A stretch of DNA of 64,000 nt from contig NZ_SNVW01000001.1 in assembly GCF_004361695.1 (NCBI RefSeq), positions 248,001 through 312,000 on the forward strand. The letters are read 5' to 3'. Of this stretch, positions 1 through 7,523 are shown one piece after another. The position numbers and the translations under genes are program-made. The stretch's first letter is position 1. Each line of letters starts with the position of its first letter. The notes under the pieces were generated by a model, which saw nothing but the letters and a program-made list of their open reading frames with translations, was not told the DNA's origin and ran no database searches. Source of the DNA: Curtobacterium flaccumfaciens. GTDB taxonomy: Bacteria > Actinomycetota > Actinomycetes > Actinomycetales > Microbacteriaceae.

Positions 1-104
1 CGCTGGGCGTCGGGGTAGCTGTCGTAGGTGCCGAGGACGTCGCCCTTGGGCAGCGTCGGGAAGGCCTGGGCGGTCCTGCCGGCGAAGGGGCTCTGATTGC
101 TCAC
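1..104 (-). CDS. General stress protein, N-terminal part (partial)
   Basis: The first 34 residues are visible and the rest runs off the left edge. A GTG start at 104 opens a peptide containing the stretch FPTLPKGDVLGTYDSYPDAQ, which resembles the start of actinobacterial general stress protein 17M/YflT-like domains. The gene is divergent from the neighbouring CBS protein gene. An ATG slightly upstream is out of frame and closes quickly, so GTG 104 is the best start. No catalytic role can be read from this fragment; family identity rests on the short N-terminal motif only. Confidence 0.6.
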   Translation of the reverse strand, partial: MSNQSPFAGRTAQAFPTLPKGDVLGTYDSYPDAQ

Positions 105-211
105 CCAGCCATCATTCACCGAACACCTTGCGATCGCACGTGCACCGCCGGGGAAGAGCCCGGGACGGCTCGGGCACCGTGCGGCCAGACGCACCGACTA
201 CGCTGTGTCGG

Positions 212-1531
212 GTGAGCGCCACGAAGGTCTTCGTCGCCCGCCTCGCCGGGTGCTCCGTCTTCGACCCCGCGGGCGACCGCGTCGGCAGGGTGCGGGACGT
301 CCTCGTCGTCTACCGACGGGTCGATGCCCCGCACGTCGTCGGTCTCATCGTCGAGGTGCCGGGCAAACGCCGCATCTTCGTCAGCATCGGCCGGATCACC
401 TCGATCGGTGCCGGGCAGGTCATCACGACGGGCCTCGTGAACATGCGCCGCTTCGAGCAGCGCGGCGGCGAGGTCCGGGTGATCGCCGAGATGCTCGGCC
501 GCAAGGTCCTCATCAAGAAGGAGCGCATCCGCGCCACCATCGAGGACGTCGCGATCGAGGACCGCGGGCAGGGCGACTGGGAGGTCTCGCAGCTCTTCCT
601 CCGCAAGCCGAAGACCACGCCGTCGCCGTTCGGCAAGGGCCCGACCACGTTCGCGACCTGGAACGAGGTGACCGAGGACGAGCTCCCCGGCGAGGCGCAG
701 TCCGCCGAGCACGTCATCGCCGCGTACTCCGACCTGCTGCCGGCCGACCTCGCGTCGACGCTGCTCGACCTGCCCGAGGAGCGCCGCTTCGAGGTGGCCG
801 AGGAACTCCCCGACGACCGGCTCGCCGACGTGCTCGAGGAGATGCCCGACCAGCAGCGCATCGAGATCCTCACCCGGCTCGTGGACTCCCGAGCGGCCGA
901 CGTCCTCGACCACATGCAGCCGGACGACGCGGCCGACGTCCTCGCGCAGTTCTCCGACGAGCGCAGTGAAGCCCTCCTCCAGCTCATGGAGCCGGAGGAG
1001 GCGCAGGACGTCCGCATGCTCCTCGAGTACGAGCCGGACACGGCGGGTGGGCTCATGACGACCGAGCCGGTGATCGTCTCGGCCGACGCCACCGTCGCCG
1101 AGGGCCTCGCCCTGGTCCGTCGCCACGAGCTCGCGCCGGTCCTCGGGGCCGCGGTCTGCGTCACGCTGCCGCCGTACGAGCCGCCGACCGGCCGGTTCCT
1201 CGGGCTCGTCCACTTCCAGCGGATGCTCCGGTACCCGCCGAACGAACGACTCGGCACGCTCATCGACCAGCAGACCGACCCGGTCCGGGTCGACGCGAGC
1301 GCCGCCGAGGTCACCCGCATCATGGCGACGTACAACCTGCTGTCCGTGCCCGTGGTCGACGACGCCCACCGACTCGTCGGGGTGGTGACGATCGACGATG
1401 TCCTCGACCACGTCCTGCCGGACGACTGGCGAAGTCAGGGCGAGGGGGAACCCTCACCGCTCCCACGCCAACGCCCGCGCAAGACGCCCGTGACGACGGG
1501 AAGGAGGACCACCCGTGGCCCGAACGGATGA
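212..1531 (+). CDS. PRC-barrel / MgtE N-terminal / CBS domain protein (no transport domain)
   Basis: The protein has 439 residues from the GTG at 212. This start is preferred over the longer open frame because homology-like sequence begins at VSATKVFVARL. The N-terminus (about 5-125) resembles a PRC-barrel, and residues about 170-290 are the leucine/aspartate-rich superhelical repeat of the MgtE N domain (repeated pattern LADVLEEMP). Residues about 290-410 form a CBS pair ending in VPVVDDAHRLVGVVTIDDVLDHV. There is no membrane segment, so it is not an Mg2+ channel by itself; a cytosolic sensor or regulatory role is inferred. It overlaps the next gene by 17 bp and so probably shares its transcript with the DUF1003 protein and Mrp. 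Confidence 0.85.
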   Translation: MSATKVFVARLAGCSVFDPAGDRVGRVRDVLVVYRRVDAPHVVGLIVEVPGKRRIFVSIGRITSIGAGQVITTGLVNMRRFEQRGGEVRVIAEMLGRKVLIKKERIRATIEDVAIEDRGQGDWEVSQLFLRKPKTTPSPFGKGPTTFATWNEVTEDELPGEAQSAEHVIAAYSDLLPADLASTLLDLPEERRFEVAEELPDDRLADVLEEMPDQQRIEILTRLVDSRAADVLDHMQPDDAADVLAQFSDERSEALLQLMEPEEAQDVRMLLEYEPDTAGGLMTTEPVIVSADATVAEGLALVRRHELAPVLGAAVCVTLPPYEPPTGRFLGLVHFQRMLRYPPNERLGTLIDQQTDPVRVDASAAEVTRIMATYNLLSVPVVDDAHRLVGVVTIDDVLDHVLPDDWRSQGEGEPSPLPRQRPRKTPVTTGRRTTRGPNG

Positions 1532-2081
1532 GAACCGCCAGGAACGCCTCGAGCGTCAGGAGCGCCTCGACTCCCCGAAGGGCATGCGCACGCGCGTGCT
1601 CCCGACCCGCCGTCGATCCGGTCGCGGTGACACCTTCGGCCGCGCTACCGAGGGCATCGCACGCGCCATGGGAACGCCCTGGTTCCTGGTCGGCCTGACC
1701 CTTTTCTGCGTGGTTTGGATGGGCTGGAACACGCTCCTGCCGAAGTCGTGGCAGTTCGACTCCGCGGCGATCGGCTTCACGGCCCTGACCCTCGTGCTGT
1801 CGCTGCAGGCCTCGTACGCCGCGCCGCTCATCCTGCTCGCCCAGAACCGGCAGGACGACCGCGACCGGGTGCAGTTCGAGCAGGACCGGCAGCGTGCCGA
1901 GCGGAACCTGGCGGACACCGAGTACCTCGCCCGCGAGGTCGTCGCACTCCGCCTCGCGATGCGCGACATGGCGTCGAAGGACTTCATCCGCGCCGAGATC
2001 CGCTCCCTGCTCGAGGAGCTCGACCGCCGCGACGCGATCGACGACGGGGAGCCGGAGCGATCGGTCGACGTCCGTGGCTGA
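1515..2081 (+). CDS. DUF1003 family membrane protein
   Basis: The protein has 188 residues and starts at a GTG preceded by a strong AAGGAGG at 1501-1507. Two membrane segments are visible (about residues 55-73 and 82-107, the second ending AAPLILLAQNRQDDRDR, a DUF1003 hallmark). A long charged, probably coiled-coil C-terminus follows. The function of DUF1003 is unknown. The gene overlaps the CBS protein gene by 17 bp and the mrp start by 8 bp, which suggests translational coupling in a three-gene operon. Confidence 0.88.
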   Translation: MARTDENRQERLERQERLDSPKGMRTRVLPTRRRSGRGDTFGRATEGIARAMGTPWFLVGLTLFCVVWMGWNTLLPKSWQFDSAAIGFTALTLVLSLQASYAAPLILLAQNRQDDRDRVQFEQDRQRAERNLADTEYLAREVVALRLAMRDMASKDFIRAEIRSLLEELDRRDAIDDGEPERSVDVRG

Positions 2082-3240
2082 GGCCACGGCACCGCAGGAC
2101 GACCAGGCGCTCGGCGCAGCGGTCCTCGCTGCGCTCGACCGCGTCATCGATCCGGAGATCCGCCGGCCCGTCACCGAGCTCGACATGATCCGCGGGGTCG
2201 ACGTGCAGCCTGGAGGCACGGTGCGCGTCGACCTGCAGCTCACGATCGTCGGGTGCCCGGCCGCCGACACGATCGAGCGCGACGTCCGTGCGGCCGCCGG
2301 CTCCGTGGACGGCGTCGCCGCCGTCGCCGTCGACGTGTCCGTGATGGCGCCGGCGACGCGGGCCGCCCTGACCGAGCGGCTCCGAGCCGGACGACCCCGT
2401 GGCGTGCAGTTCACGCCGGACTCCCTCACCCGGGTGATCGCGGTGACGAGCGGCAAGGGCGGCGTCGGCAAGTCCACCGTCACCGTGAACCTCGCCGCGG
2501 CGCTCGCGGCACGGGGGCAGCGCGTCGGGATCGTGGACGTCGACGTGCACGGCTTCAGCGTGCCGGGGCTGATGGGGCTCACCGACGAGCACGGTGTCGC
2601 TCCCCGCCCGACCCGCGTGGACAGCATGATCCTGCCGCCGGTCGCCCACGACGTGAAGGTCGTCTCGATCGGGATGTTCGTCGACGACGTCTCGACCGCG
2701 GTGTCCTGGCGCGGACCGATGCTGCACCGCACCGTGTCGCAGTTCCTGACGGACGTGTTCTTCGGCGACCTCGACGTGCTCCTGCTCGACCTGCCGCCCG
2801 GCACCGGCGACGTCGCGATCTCGGTCGGCCAGCTGCTCCCGCACGCCGAGGTGCTGGTCGTCACCACGCCGCAGGCCGCCGCGGCCGACGTGGCCGAGCG
2901 GAGCGGCATCGTCGCCCGGCAGACCGGGCAGCGCGTCATCGGCGTCGTCGAGAACATGGCTGGCCTCGTGCAGCCCGACGGCTCCGTGCTGCACCTGTTC
3001 GGCGAAGGTGGCGGTGCCGAGACGGCGCGGCGGCTCTCCCGCGACCAGGACTCGCCCGTCCCGGTGCTCGGCAGCGTGCCGCTGTCGATCCCGTTGCGCG
3101 AGGGCGGGGACTCCGGCGTGCCCGTGGTGCTCGGCGTCCCCACGGACCCGGCAGCGCAGGCGCTCGCGGCCGTCGCGGACCGGATCACCACGATGGGCCG
3201 CGGGTTGTCCGGCCGGAAGCTCGGCCTGTCGCTGACCTAG
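2074..3240 (+). CDS. mrp: Mrp/NBP35-family iron-sulfur carrier ATPase
   Basis: The protein has 388 residues. The N-terminal 90 residues are a MIP18/DUF59 domain (begins LDRVIDPEIRRPVTELDMI). The C-terminal P-loop ATPase has the deviant Walker A motif SGKGGVGKST near residue 127, DVDVHGFS, and LLLDLPPGTGD as Walker B/switch. This family binds and transfers Fe-S clusters to apoproteins in the cytosol. GTG 2074 overlaps the preceding stop. The typical CxxC near the C-terminus is not evident, as in many actinobacterial Mrp proteins, so the exact cluster-carrier mechanism is uncertain. Confidence 0.92.
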   Translation: MAEATAPQDDQALGAAVLAALDRVIDPEIRRPVTELDMIRGVDVQPGGTVRVDLQLTIVGCPAADTIERDVRAAAGSVDGVAAVAVDVSVMAPATRAALTERLRAGRPRGVQFTPDSLTRVIAVTSGKGGVGKSTVTVNLAAALAARGQRVGIVDVDVHGFSVPGLMGLTDEHGVAPRPTRVDSMILPPVAHDVKVVSIGMFVDDVSTAVSWRGPMLHRTVSQFLTDVFFGDLDVLLLDLPPGTGDVAISVGQLLPHAEVLVVTTPQAAAADVAERSGIVARQTGQRVIGVVENMAGLVQPDGSVLHLFGEGGGAETARRLSRDQDSPVPVLGSVPLSIPLREGGDSGVPVVLGVPTDPAAQALAAVADRITTMGRGLSGRKLGLSLT

Positions 3241-3250
3241 GCTCAGTTCC

Positions 3251-4099
3251 ATGAGCACCGACCACGTCAGCGTCGACTGGGATCACGCCCGCGACACCAA
3301 CCGCGCGAACTGGGACGACCGCGTGCCCATCCACGAGGGCGCGTACGAGATCGACGCCCTCGCCGACCCGGACCACCGCTCGACGGTCGTCCGCGACGAC
3401 CTGCCCGTCCTCCGGCCGTGGCTCCCCGACGGTTCCCTCGCCGGGCTCGACGTCTGCCACCTGCAGTGCCACATCGGCACCGACACCGTCTCCCTCGCAC
3501 GTGAGGGCGCACGGCTCACCGGGGTCGACTTCTCCCCCGCCGCCCTCGCGTCCGCCGCCGGGCTGTCCGCGCGGCTCGGCCTCGACGTCACCTGGGTCGA
3601 GACCGACGTGCTGGACGCCCGCGCTGCGGTGGTCGGCGACTTCGACGTCGTCTACACGAGCATCGGCACGATCTGCTGGCTCGACGACCTCGACCGGTGG
3701 GCGGCACAGGTGGCAGCGTTGCTCCGGCCCGGCGGGGTGTTCTTCATCCGCGACGGCCATCCGGCGCTGTACGCGCTCGACGAGTCCGCCGACGAGCTCG
3801 TGACCCGGTACCGGTACTTCCCGGACGGCACCGCGCAGCAGTGGGACGACGCGGGCACGTACGCGGGCGACGGCACCGTGGCGAACACCCGAACGTACGA
3901 GTGGCCGCATCCCCTGTCCGAGATCGTGAACGCGCTGCTCGGCGCCGGGTTGCGCCTGCGGCTGCTCGACGAGGGACGGACGCTGCCGTGGCGCTTCAGC
4001 CCGCGCATGGAGGACACCGGCGACGGCTCGTGGGCGTGGCCCGACGCCGACCACGACCGTGTCCCGACGACCTTCACGATCGTCGCGACGCGCGACTGA
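3251..4099 (+). CDS. Class I SAM-dependent methyltransferase
   Basis: The protein has 282 residues with an ATG start 10 bp after mrp. The SAM-binding motif I is VCHLQCHIGTDTVSLA with the acidic loop GVDFSPAAL, followed by DFDVVYTSIGTI (motif II) and LLRPGGVFFIRDGHP (motif III region). The substrate cannot be inferred. A long palindrome (4106-4154) lies directly after its stop and separates it from the convergent tatB. Confidence 0.85.
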   Translation: MSTDHVSVDWDHARDTNRANWDDRVPIHEGAYEIDALADPDHRSTVVRDDLPVLRPWLPDGSLAGLDVCHLQCHIGTDTVSLAREGARLTGVDFSPAALASAAGLSARLGLDVTWVETDVLDARAAVVGDFDVVYTSIGTICWLDDLDRWAAQVAALLRPGGVFFIRDGHPALYALDESADELVTRYRYFPDGTAQQWDDAGTYAGDGTVANTRTYEWPHPLSEIVNALLGAGLRLRLLDEGRTLPWRFSPRMEDTGDGSWAWPDADHDRVPTTFTIVATRD

Positions 4100-4105
4100 G
4101 CCACG

Positions 4106-4154
4106 GACGGACTGGAGGCGCGGTGCCGGGCTGGCACCGCGCCTCCAGTCCGTC
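4106..4154. repeat. Dispersed gene-end palindrome, copy 1
   Basis: The inverted repeat has 22-bp perfect arms and a 5-nt loop (arms 4106-4127 and 4133-4154). The arms contain the family core GGAGGCGCGG / CCGCGCCTCC. It lies between the convergent methyltransferase and tatB genes, where it could terminate both. There is no U-tract on either side. The same element recurs at 12171, 33487, 49009 and 58643 and inside the array at 23.2-23.9 kb. Confidence 0.9.
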
Positions 4155-4174
4155 AGCTGGTCACGTGACGGGCG

Positions 4175-4543
4175 TCAGGTCGCTTCCGCGTCGAAGGGTG
4201 CGCTCTCGCCGACGGCGAGCGGCACCACGGGTGCCGTCGCACGGACCTTGGACGCGGTGACCTGCGCCGTCTGCACGGCGGCCGCGCTGCCACCGGAGTC
4301 GAGCAGGGCATCGCGGATGATCCGGCGGGGGTCGTACTGCCGCGGGTCGAGCTTCTGCCAGTCGACCTCGTCGAACTCGGGACCCATCTCCTCGCGCATG
4401 CGGTCCTTCGCGGTGTCCGCGAAGCGACGGACGGCCTTCACGAACTCGGCGAGCTTCTGGGCGTACAGCGGCAGCCGCTGGGGACCGAGCAGGAGGACGC
4501 CGATGATCCCGATGACCAGGAACTTCTCGAAGCCGTCGAACAC
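4175..4543 (-). CDS. tatB: Sec-independent protein translocase subunit TatB-like
   Basis: The protein has 122 residues from GTG 4543. The single N-terminal membrane helix (FLVIGIIGVLLLGPQRLP) with the conserved GP hinge is followed by an amphipathic helix (YAQKLAEFVKAVRRFADTAKDRM), the TatA/TatB architecture. The extended acidic tail with EFDEVDWQKLDPRQYDPRRI favours TatB over TatA. It should form the substrate-binding part of the twin-arginine translocase in the cytoplasmic membrane. tatA and tatC are not in this window. Confidence 0.88.
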   Translation of the reverse strand: MFDGFEKFLVIGIIGVLLLGPQRLPLYAQKLAEFVKAVRRFADTAKDRMREEMGPEFDEVDWQKLDPRQYDPRRIIRDALLDSGGSAAAVQTAQVTASKVRATAPVVPLAVGESAPFDAEAT

Positions 4544-4607
4544 GGTACGAGCGTAACCCGTCCCGGCCGCGCAGCACCCGTAGAGTTGTCACCCGAACGG
4601 AGTGTGC

Positions 4608-5240
4608 GTGTCAGAGAAAGAGTCGAACTGGAAGTTCGCCGAGGACCTCGTCTCGGAATCCGAGGTGATCGCCCGAGCGCGTGAGCACTCCCTCGAGCTC
4701 GGGGTCGAGGCGATCTCGCCGGCGATCGGCGCGCAGGTCGGCGTCATCGCCGCCGCGTCCCGCGCGACGAGCATCATCGAGATCGGCACCGGGCTCGGCG
4801 TGTCCGGGCTGTACCTGCTCGGCGGGGCTCCGAACGCGACCCTCACCACGATCGACGTCGAGGTCGACCATCAGCAGTACGCCCGCGACGCCTACATCGC
4901 CGCCGGCACCGCTCCCGCCCGCATCCGGCTCATCCCGGGCCGCGCGAACCAGGTCCTCCCCCGGATGAACGAGGCGTCGTACGACGTCGTGCTCGTCGAC
5001 GCCGACCCGGAGCACGTCATCGAGTACGTCGAGCACGGGCTGCGGCTCGCGCGGCTCGGCGGGACGGTGCTCGTGCCGCACGCGCTCTGGCGTGGTCGGG
5101 TCGCCGACCCGGTGAAGCGGGACCGCGCGACCACGGACTTCCGGCTGCTGCTCACCGAGGTGTCGACCTCGGGTGCGGTCATCAGCTCCCTGTCGCCCGC
5201 TGGTGACGGGCTGCTGCAGATGACGAAGGTCTCCGCGTAG
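4608..5240 (+). CDS. O-methyltransferase, class I SAM-dependent (COMT/CCoAOMT-like)
   Basis: The protein has 210 residues from GTG 4608; GTG 4602, six bases upstream in the same frame, is an alternative. GTG 4608 gives the usual family N-terminus and suitable spacing from ACGGAG at 4597. Motif I IIEIGTGLGVSGLYLL, the acidic position TTIDVEVDH, and VVLVDADPEHVIEY match the O-methyltransferase 3 family, which uses a divalent metal. Actinobacterial members are commonly encoded near sigE, but no such partner is visible here. The acceptor substrate is unknown. It ends 1 bp from the convergent PIN toxin gene. Confidence 0.88.
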   Translation: MSEKESNWKFAEDLVSESEVIARAREHSLELGVEAISPAIGAQVGVIAAASRATSIIEIGTGLGVSGLYLLGGAPNATLTTIDVEVDHQQYARDAYIAAGTAPARIRLIPGRANQVLPRMNEASYDVVLVDADPEHVIEYVEHGLRLARLGGTVLVPHALWRGRVADPVKRDRATTDFRLLLTEVSTSGAVISSLSPAGDGLLQMTKVSA

Positions 5241-5241
5241 C

Positions 5242-5790
5242 TCACAGGTACCGGCGCACCTCGTCGCTGAACCGCGGGACTCCTCCGCGGCGAAGCGTAC
5301 CGAGGATGTCCTCGACGGACTGTGGCGGGTCGGCGTAGTCCTCGCTGAGTTCCCGGAGCACCCGCGTGACCATGCCGGGGTAGAGGTCGAGCTGATCGAG
5401 CAGGAACACGTCCGGATGGACGACCTCCACATCGAAGGGCTCGAGCGACACTGCCGGGAGGTCGCGCAGGTTGAACGTGACGAGCGCGTCGGCCTTGGCC
5501 CGGATGGCTGCGGCGAGCACGTGCCGGTCCTTCTCGTCGCAGGTCAACCCGTCGACCAGGTCATCGTGTCCGGTCACGAGAGCGTCCGGGAAGTACGTCC
5601 GCATCACGCCGAGCCGTCGGTCGATGCCGTCCGCCAGGATGCCGGCGTCGACCGCGTTCCGGCGTACCTCGTCCAGCACCTCGTCGGACCAGAGCGGCCG
5701 GTACGCGCCTTCGTCGGCGAGGCGGAGGAGCAGGTCGGAGAGCGTGATCCCGTAGATCGCGCACGCGTCGAAGAAGACCGGGAACGCCAC
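5242..5790 (-). CDS. PIN-domain toxin (VapC-like)
   Basis: The protein has 182 residues. PIN acidic residues are visible: Asp in FFDACAIYG near the start, Glu in SDEVLDEVRRN, Asp in CDEKDRHVLAAA and the Asn/Asp of LVTFNLRDLP. It is expected to be a metal-dependent RNase that acts as the toxin of a type II toxin-antitoxin module. It follows the HTH antitoxin gene with only 2 bp between them. It is longer than classical VapC (about 130 residues) because of a C-terminal extension (VTRVLRELSEDYADPPQSVEDIL) typical of the PIN_3 group. Confidence 0.85.
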   Translation of the reverse strand: MAFPVFFDACAIYGITLSDLLLRLADEGAYRPLWSDEVLDEVRRNAVDAGILADGIDRRLGVMRTYFPDALVTGHDDLVDGLTCDEKDRHVLAAAIRAKADALVTFNLRDLPAVSLEPFDVEVVHPDVFLLDQLDLYPGMVTRVLRELSEDYADPPQSVEDILGTLRRGGVPRFSDEVRRYL

Positions 5791-5792
5791 GA

Positions 5793-6299
5793 TCAGTCAG
5801 TGCTCGACGCGTCGGTGCGCTGGCGGTCGAGCGTCTGCCCCTCGCGCGCCGACTGGCGGAGTGCCGCGCGGCGGCGCACACGGAACTGCTCCTGGAAGTC
5901 GACGAGGTCACGGAGGAGCACTCGCCGGTGCCGCCCGCGCTTCTCGAACGCGATGCTGCCGTCTTCGAGGTACTTGACGAGGGTCGGTCGGGAGACACCG
6001 AGGAAGTCTGCGGCCTGCTGCGTCGTCATCTGGGTGTCGTTCCTGGCGACGGTGACGCCGCTGCCCTGCGCGAGGGCGTCCACGACCTGCTCGAGCACCT
6101 CGAAGATCTCGATCGGGATCGCACGCACGCGTCCGTCAGGAGCGCGGAGTTCCGCGAGGTGCACGGCCGTGTGCTCGTCGCGCGCAGCCTGCTCGATCTC
6201 GCGGATGAGCTGCGCGAGGCCGGCGATGTCCTCTCGGTCGTCCGCGGGGAAGTACGTCCGCGAAGACCGCCGATCGGTCGTGGTCGTCATGAGGGCCAT
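5793..6299 (-). CDS. Excisionase-type HTH antitoxin paired with PIN toxin
   Basis: The protein has 168 residues from ATG 6299; an in-frame ATG at 6290 is an alternative and neither has a clear Shine-Dalgarno site. Residues about 95-145 form an excisionase/MerR-like HTH with MTTQQAADFLGVSRPTLVKYL followed by KRGRHRRVLLRDL. It precedes the PIN gene in the same orientation, so it is probably its antitoxin and autorepressor. Immediately upstream lies an A/T-rich stretch (about 6300-6318, coding-strand TTTCGTTTCTTTCGAA), unusual for this genome and a candidate operator or promoter. Confidence 0.8.
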   Translation of the reverse strand: MALMTTTTDRRSSRTYFPADDREDIAGLAQLIREIEQAARDEHTAVHLAELRAPDGRVRAIPIEIFEVLEQVVDALAQGSGVTVARNDTQMTTQQAADFLGVSRPTLVKYLEDGSIAFEKRGRHRRVLLRDLVDFQEQFRVRRRAALRQSAREGQTLDRQRTDASSTD

Positions 6300-6331
6300 G
6301 CTATTCGAAAGAAACGAAACGCGCTGGGTCG

Positions 6332-7045
6332 TCAGGACAGGTGCCGCAGGTACCGCTCCGGCGACTCGAGGAACGACCGCTGGTGCCGGACGAGGTCGAG
6401 GTCGGCCCAGTCGGTCCGACGGAGGCCCCAGTCCCCCACCTCGAGCACCGTCGCGCCGGGGAAGGCGGCGAGCACCGGCGAGTGCGTCGACAGGATCACC
6501 TGTCCGACGCCGGTCTCGACGATCGACTGCAGCAGTCCGATGAGCGCCAGACACCCGGAGAAGGACAGCGCGGACTCCGGCTCGTCGAGGATCCACAACC
6601 CGGGCCACCGCGCACGGTCGATCACGAAGTCCAGGAAGGACTCGCCGTGGCTGCGCTCGTGGAAGACCGGCTCGGGACGCGATCGGTTCGGGTGTTCCTC
6701 GAGGTAGGTGAAGAAGCCGTGCATGGTCTCCGCGCGCAGGAAGAACCCGCCGCGCGGAGCGCCGAAGTCCCTCCGGATGGCGATGTGCTCGCAGAGGGCG
6801 GACTCGGACGGACGGGTCGAGTGCTGGGAGCCGGTGCCGCCGCCCTCCGGCGCCATGCCGAACTGCAGCGCGATCGCCTCGACGATGGTCGACTTCCCGA
6901 CGCCGTTCTCGCCGACGAACACCGTGACCGGGTCGAGGTCGAGCCCCTCGTCGAGGAGCTGCCGCACGGGGGCCAGGGTCGCCGGCCAGACGTCGCGGGG
7001 CATCGGGTGCGGGTCGAGGTACTCCTCGACGCGACGGATCGGCAT
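6332..7045 (-). CDS. AAA family ATPase (ABC-type, RecF/SMC-like)
   Basis: The protein has 237 residues. Walker A is VGENGVGKSTIVEAIA, Walker B is GLWILDEPESALS, and the H-loop region is VILSTHSPVLAAFPG. The organisation matches the short RecF/SMC-like OLD-type ATPases (AAA_23 group) often annotated as predicted ATPases. ATG 7045 was chosen because GAGG lies 5-8 bases upstream; the open frame extends further into repeats that look non-coding. Substrate and partner are unknown. It is codirectional with, and 32 bp upstream of, the antitoxin gene. Confidence 0.8.
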   Translation of the reverse strand: MPIRRVEEYLDPHPMPRDVWPATLAPVRQLLDEGLDLDPVTVFVGENGVGKSTIVEAIALQFGMAPEGGGTGSQHSTRPSESALCEHIAIRRDFGAPRGGFFLRAETMHGFFTYLEEHPNRSRPEPVFHERSHGESFLDFVIDRARWPGLWILDEPESALSFSGCLALIGLLQSIVETGVGQVILSTHSPVLAAFPGATVLEVGDWGLRRTDWADLDLVRHQRSFLESPERYLRHLS

Positions 7046-7105
7046 GTGGGTCCTCGGCACGGACGCCATCATGCCGTGCCCGGCCGACACCGGGCCGGAG
7101 CCGGG

Positions 7106-7169
7106 TGCCCGTGCACGGCGGTCGCGCCGGACTGCGGTCGGTTGCCCGTGCACGGCGGTCGCACCGGAC
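7106..7169. repeat. Two-copy 27-bp direct repeat
   Basis: Copies at 7106-7132 and 7143-7169 share TGCCCGTGCACGGCGGTCGC and differ at one base. They lie in the spacer between DUF3117 and the ATPase gene, just past the DUF3117 terminator. No function is apparent. Confidence 0.8.
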
Positions 7170-7172
7170 AGC

Positions 7173-7206
7173 GGAAGGCCCGGAACGTACACGTTCCGGG
7201 CCTTCC
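7173..7206 (-). terminator. Strong hairpin terminator after the DUF3117 gene
   Basis: The inverted repeat has perfect 16-bp arms (core GGCCCGGAACGT / ACGTTCCGGGCC) and a 2-nt loop. It begins 20 bp past the DUF3117 stop codon on the minus strand. It has no T-tract, as is common for actinobacterial terminators. Confidence 0.8.
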
Positions 7207-7225
7207 GTTCTGGTGCTTCGACGTA

Positions 7226-7396
7226 CTAGGCCGAGACGACCTCAGCGAGTGCGTCGTGGAGTTCCTTGGCCTCGGCATCGTTGACCGAGACGACCAGGCG
7301 GCCTCCACCTTCGAGCGGAACCCGCACGATGATGAGTCGACCCTCCTTAACAGCCTCCATCGGCCCGTCACCGGTCCTCGGCTTCATGGCTGCCAT
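7226..7396 (-). CDS. DUF3117 family small conserved actinobacterial protein
   Basis: The protein has 56 residues and starts MAAMKPRTGDGP, with EGRLIIVRVPLEGGGRLVVS, the signature of DUF3117, a near-universal actinobacterial small protein of unknown function. ATG 7396 has AAAGGGGA at good spacing. It is monocistronic, ended by a strong hairpin (7173-7206). Confidence 0.95.
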   Translation of the reverse strand: MAAMKPRTGDGPMEAVKEGRLIIVRVPLEGGGRLVVSVNDAEAKELHDALAEVVSA

Positions 7397-7523
7397 CAGA
7401 TGTCCCCTTTCGTGCAGTACATGCACCCCCATTATCTCGTATCGATGGGGGAACTGCGAAACCGCCCAGGTTGGGGGTGGCGAATCGGGACGTTCTCGCG
7501 GTTCGGAATGGTCACCTTGGCGT

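Noticed and set aside
212-1531. Mg2+ transporter MgtE
   Set aside because: The N domain and CBS domains are present, but there is no transmembrane transport domain, so it is not called a transporter.
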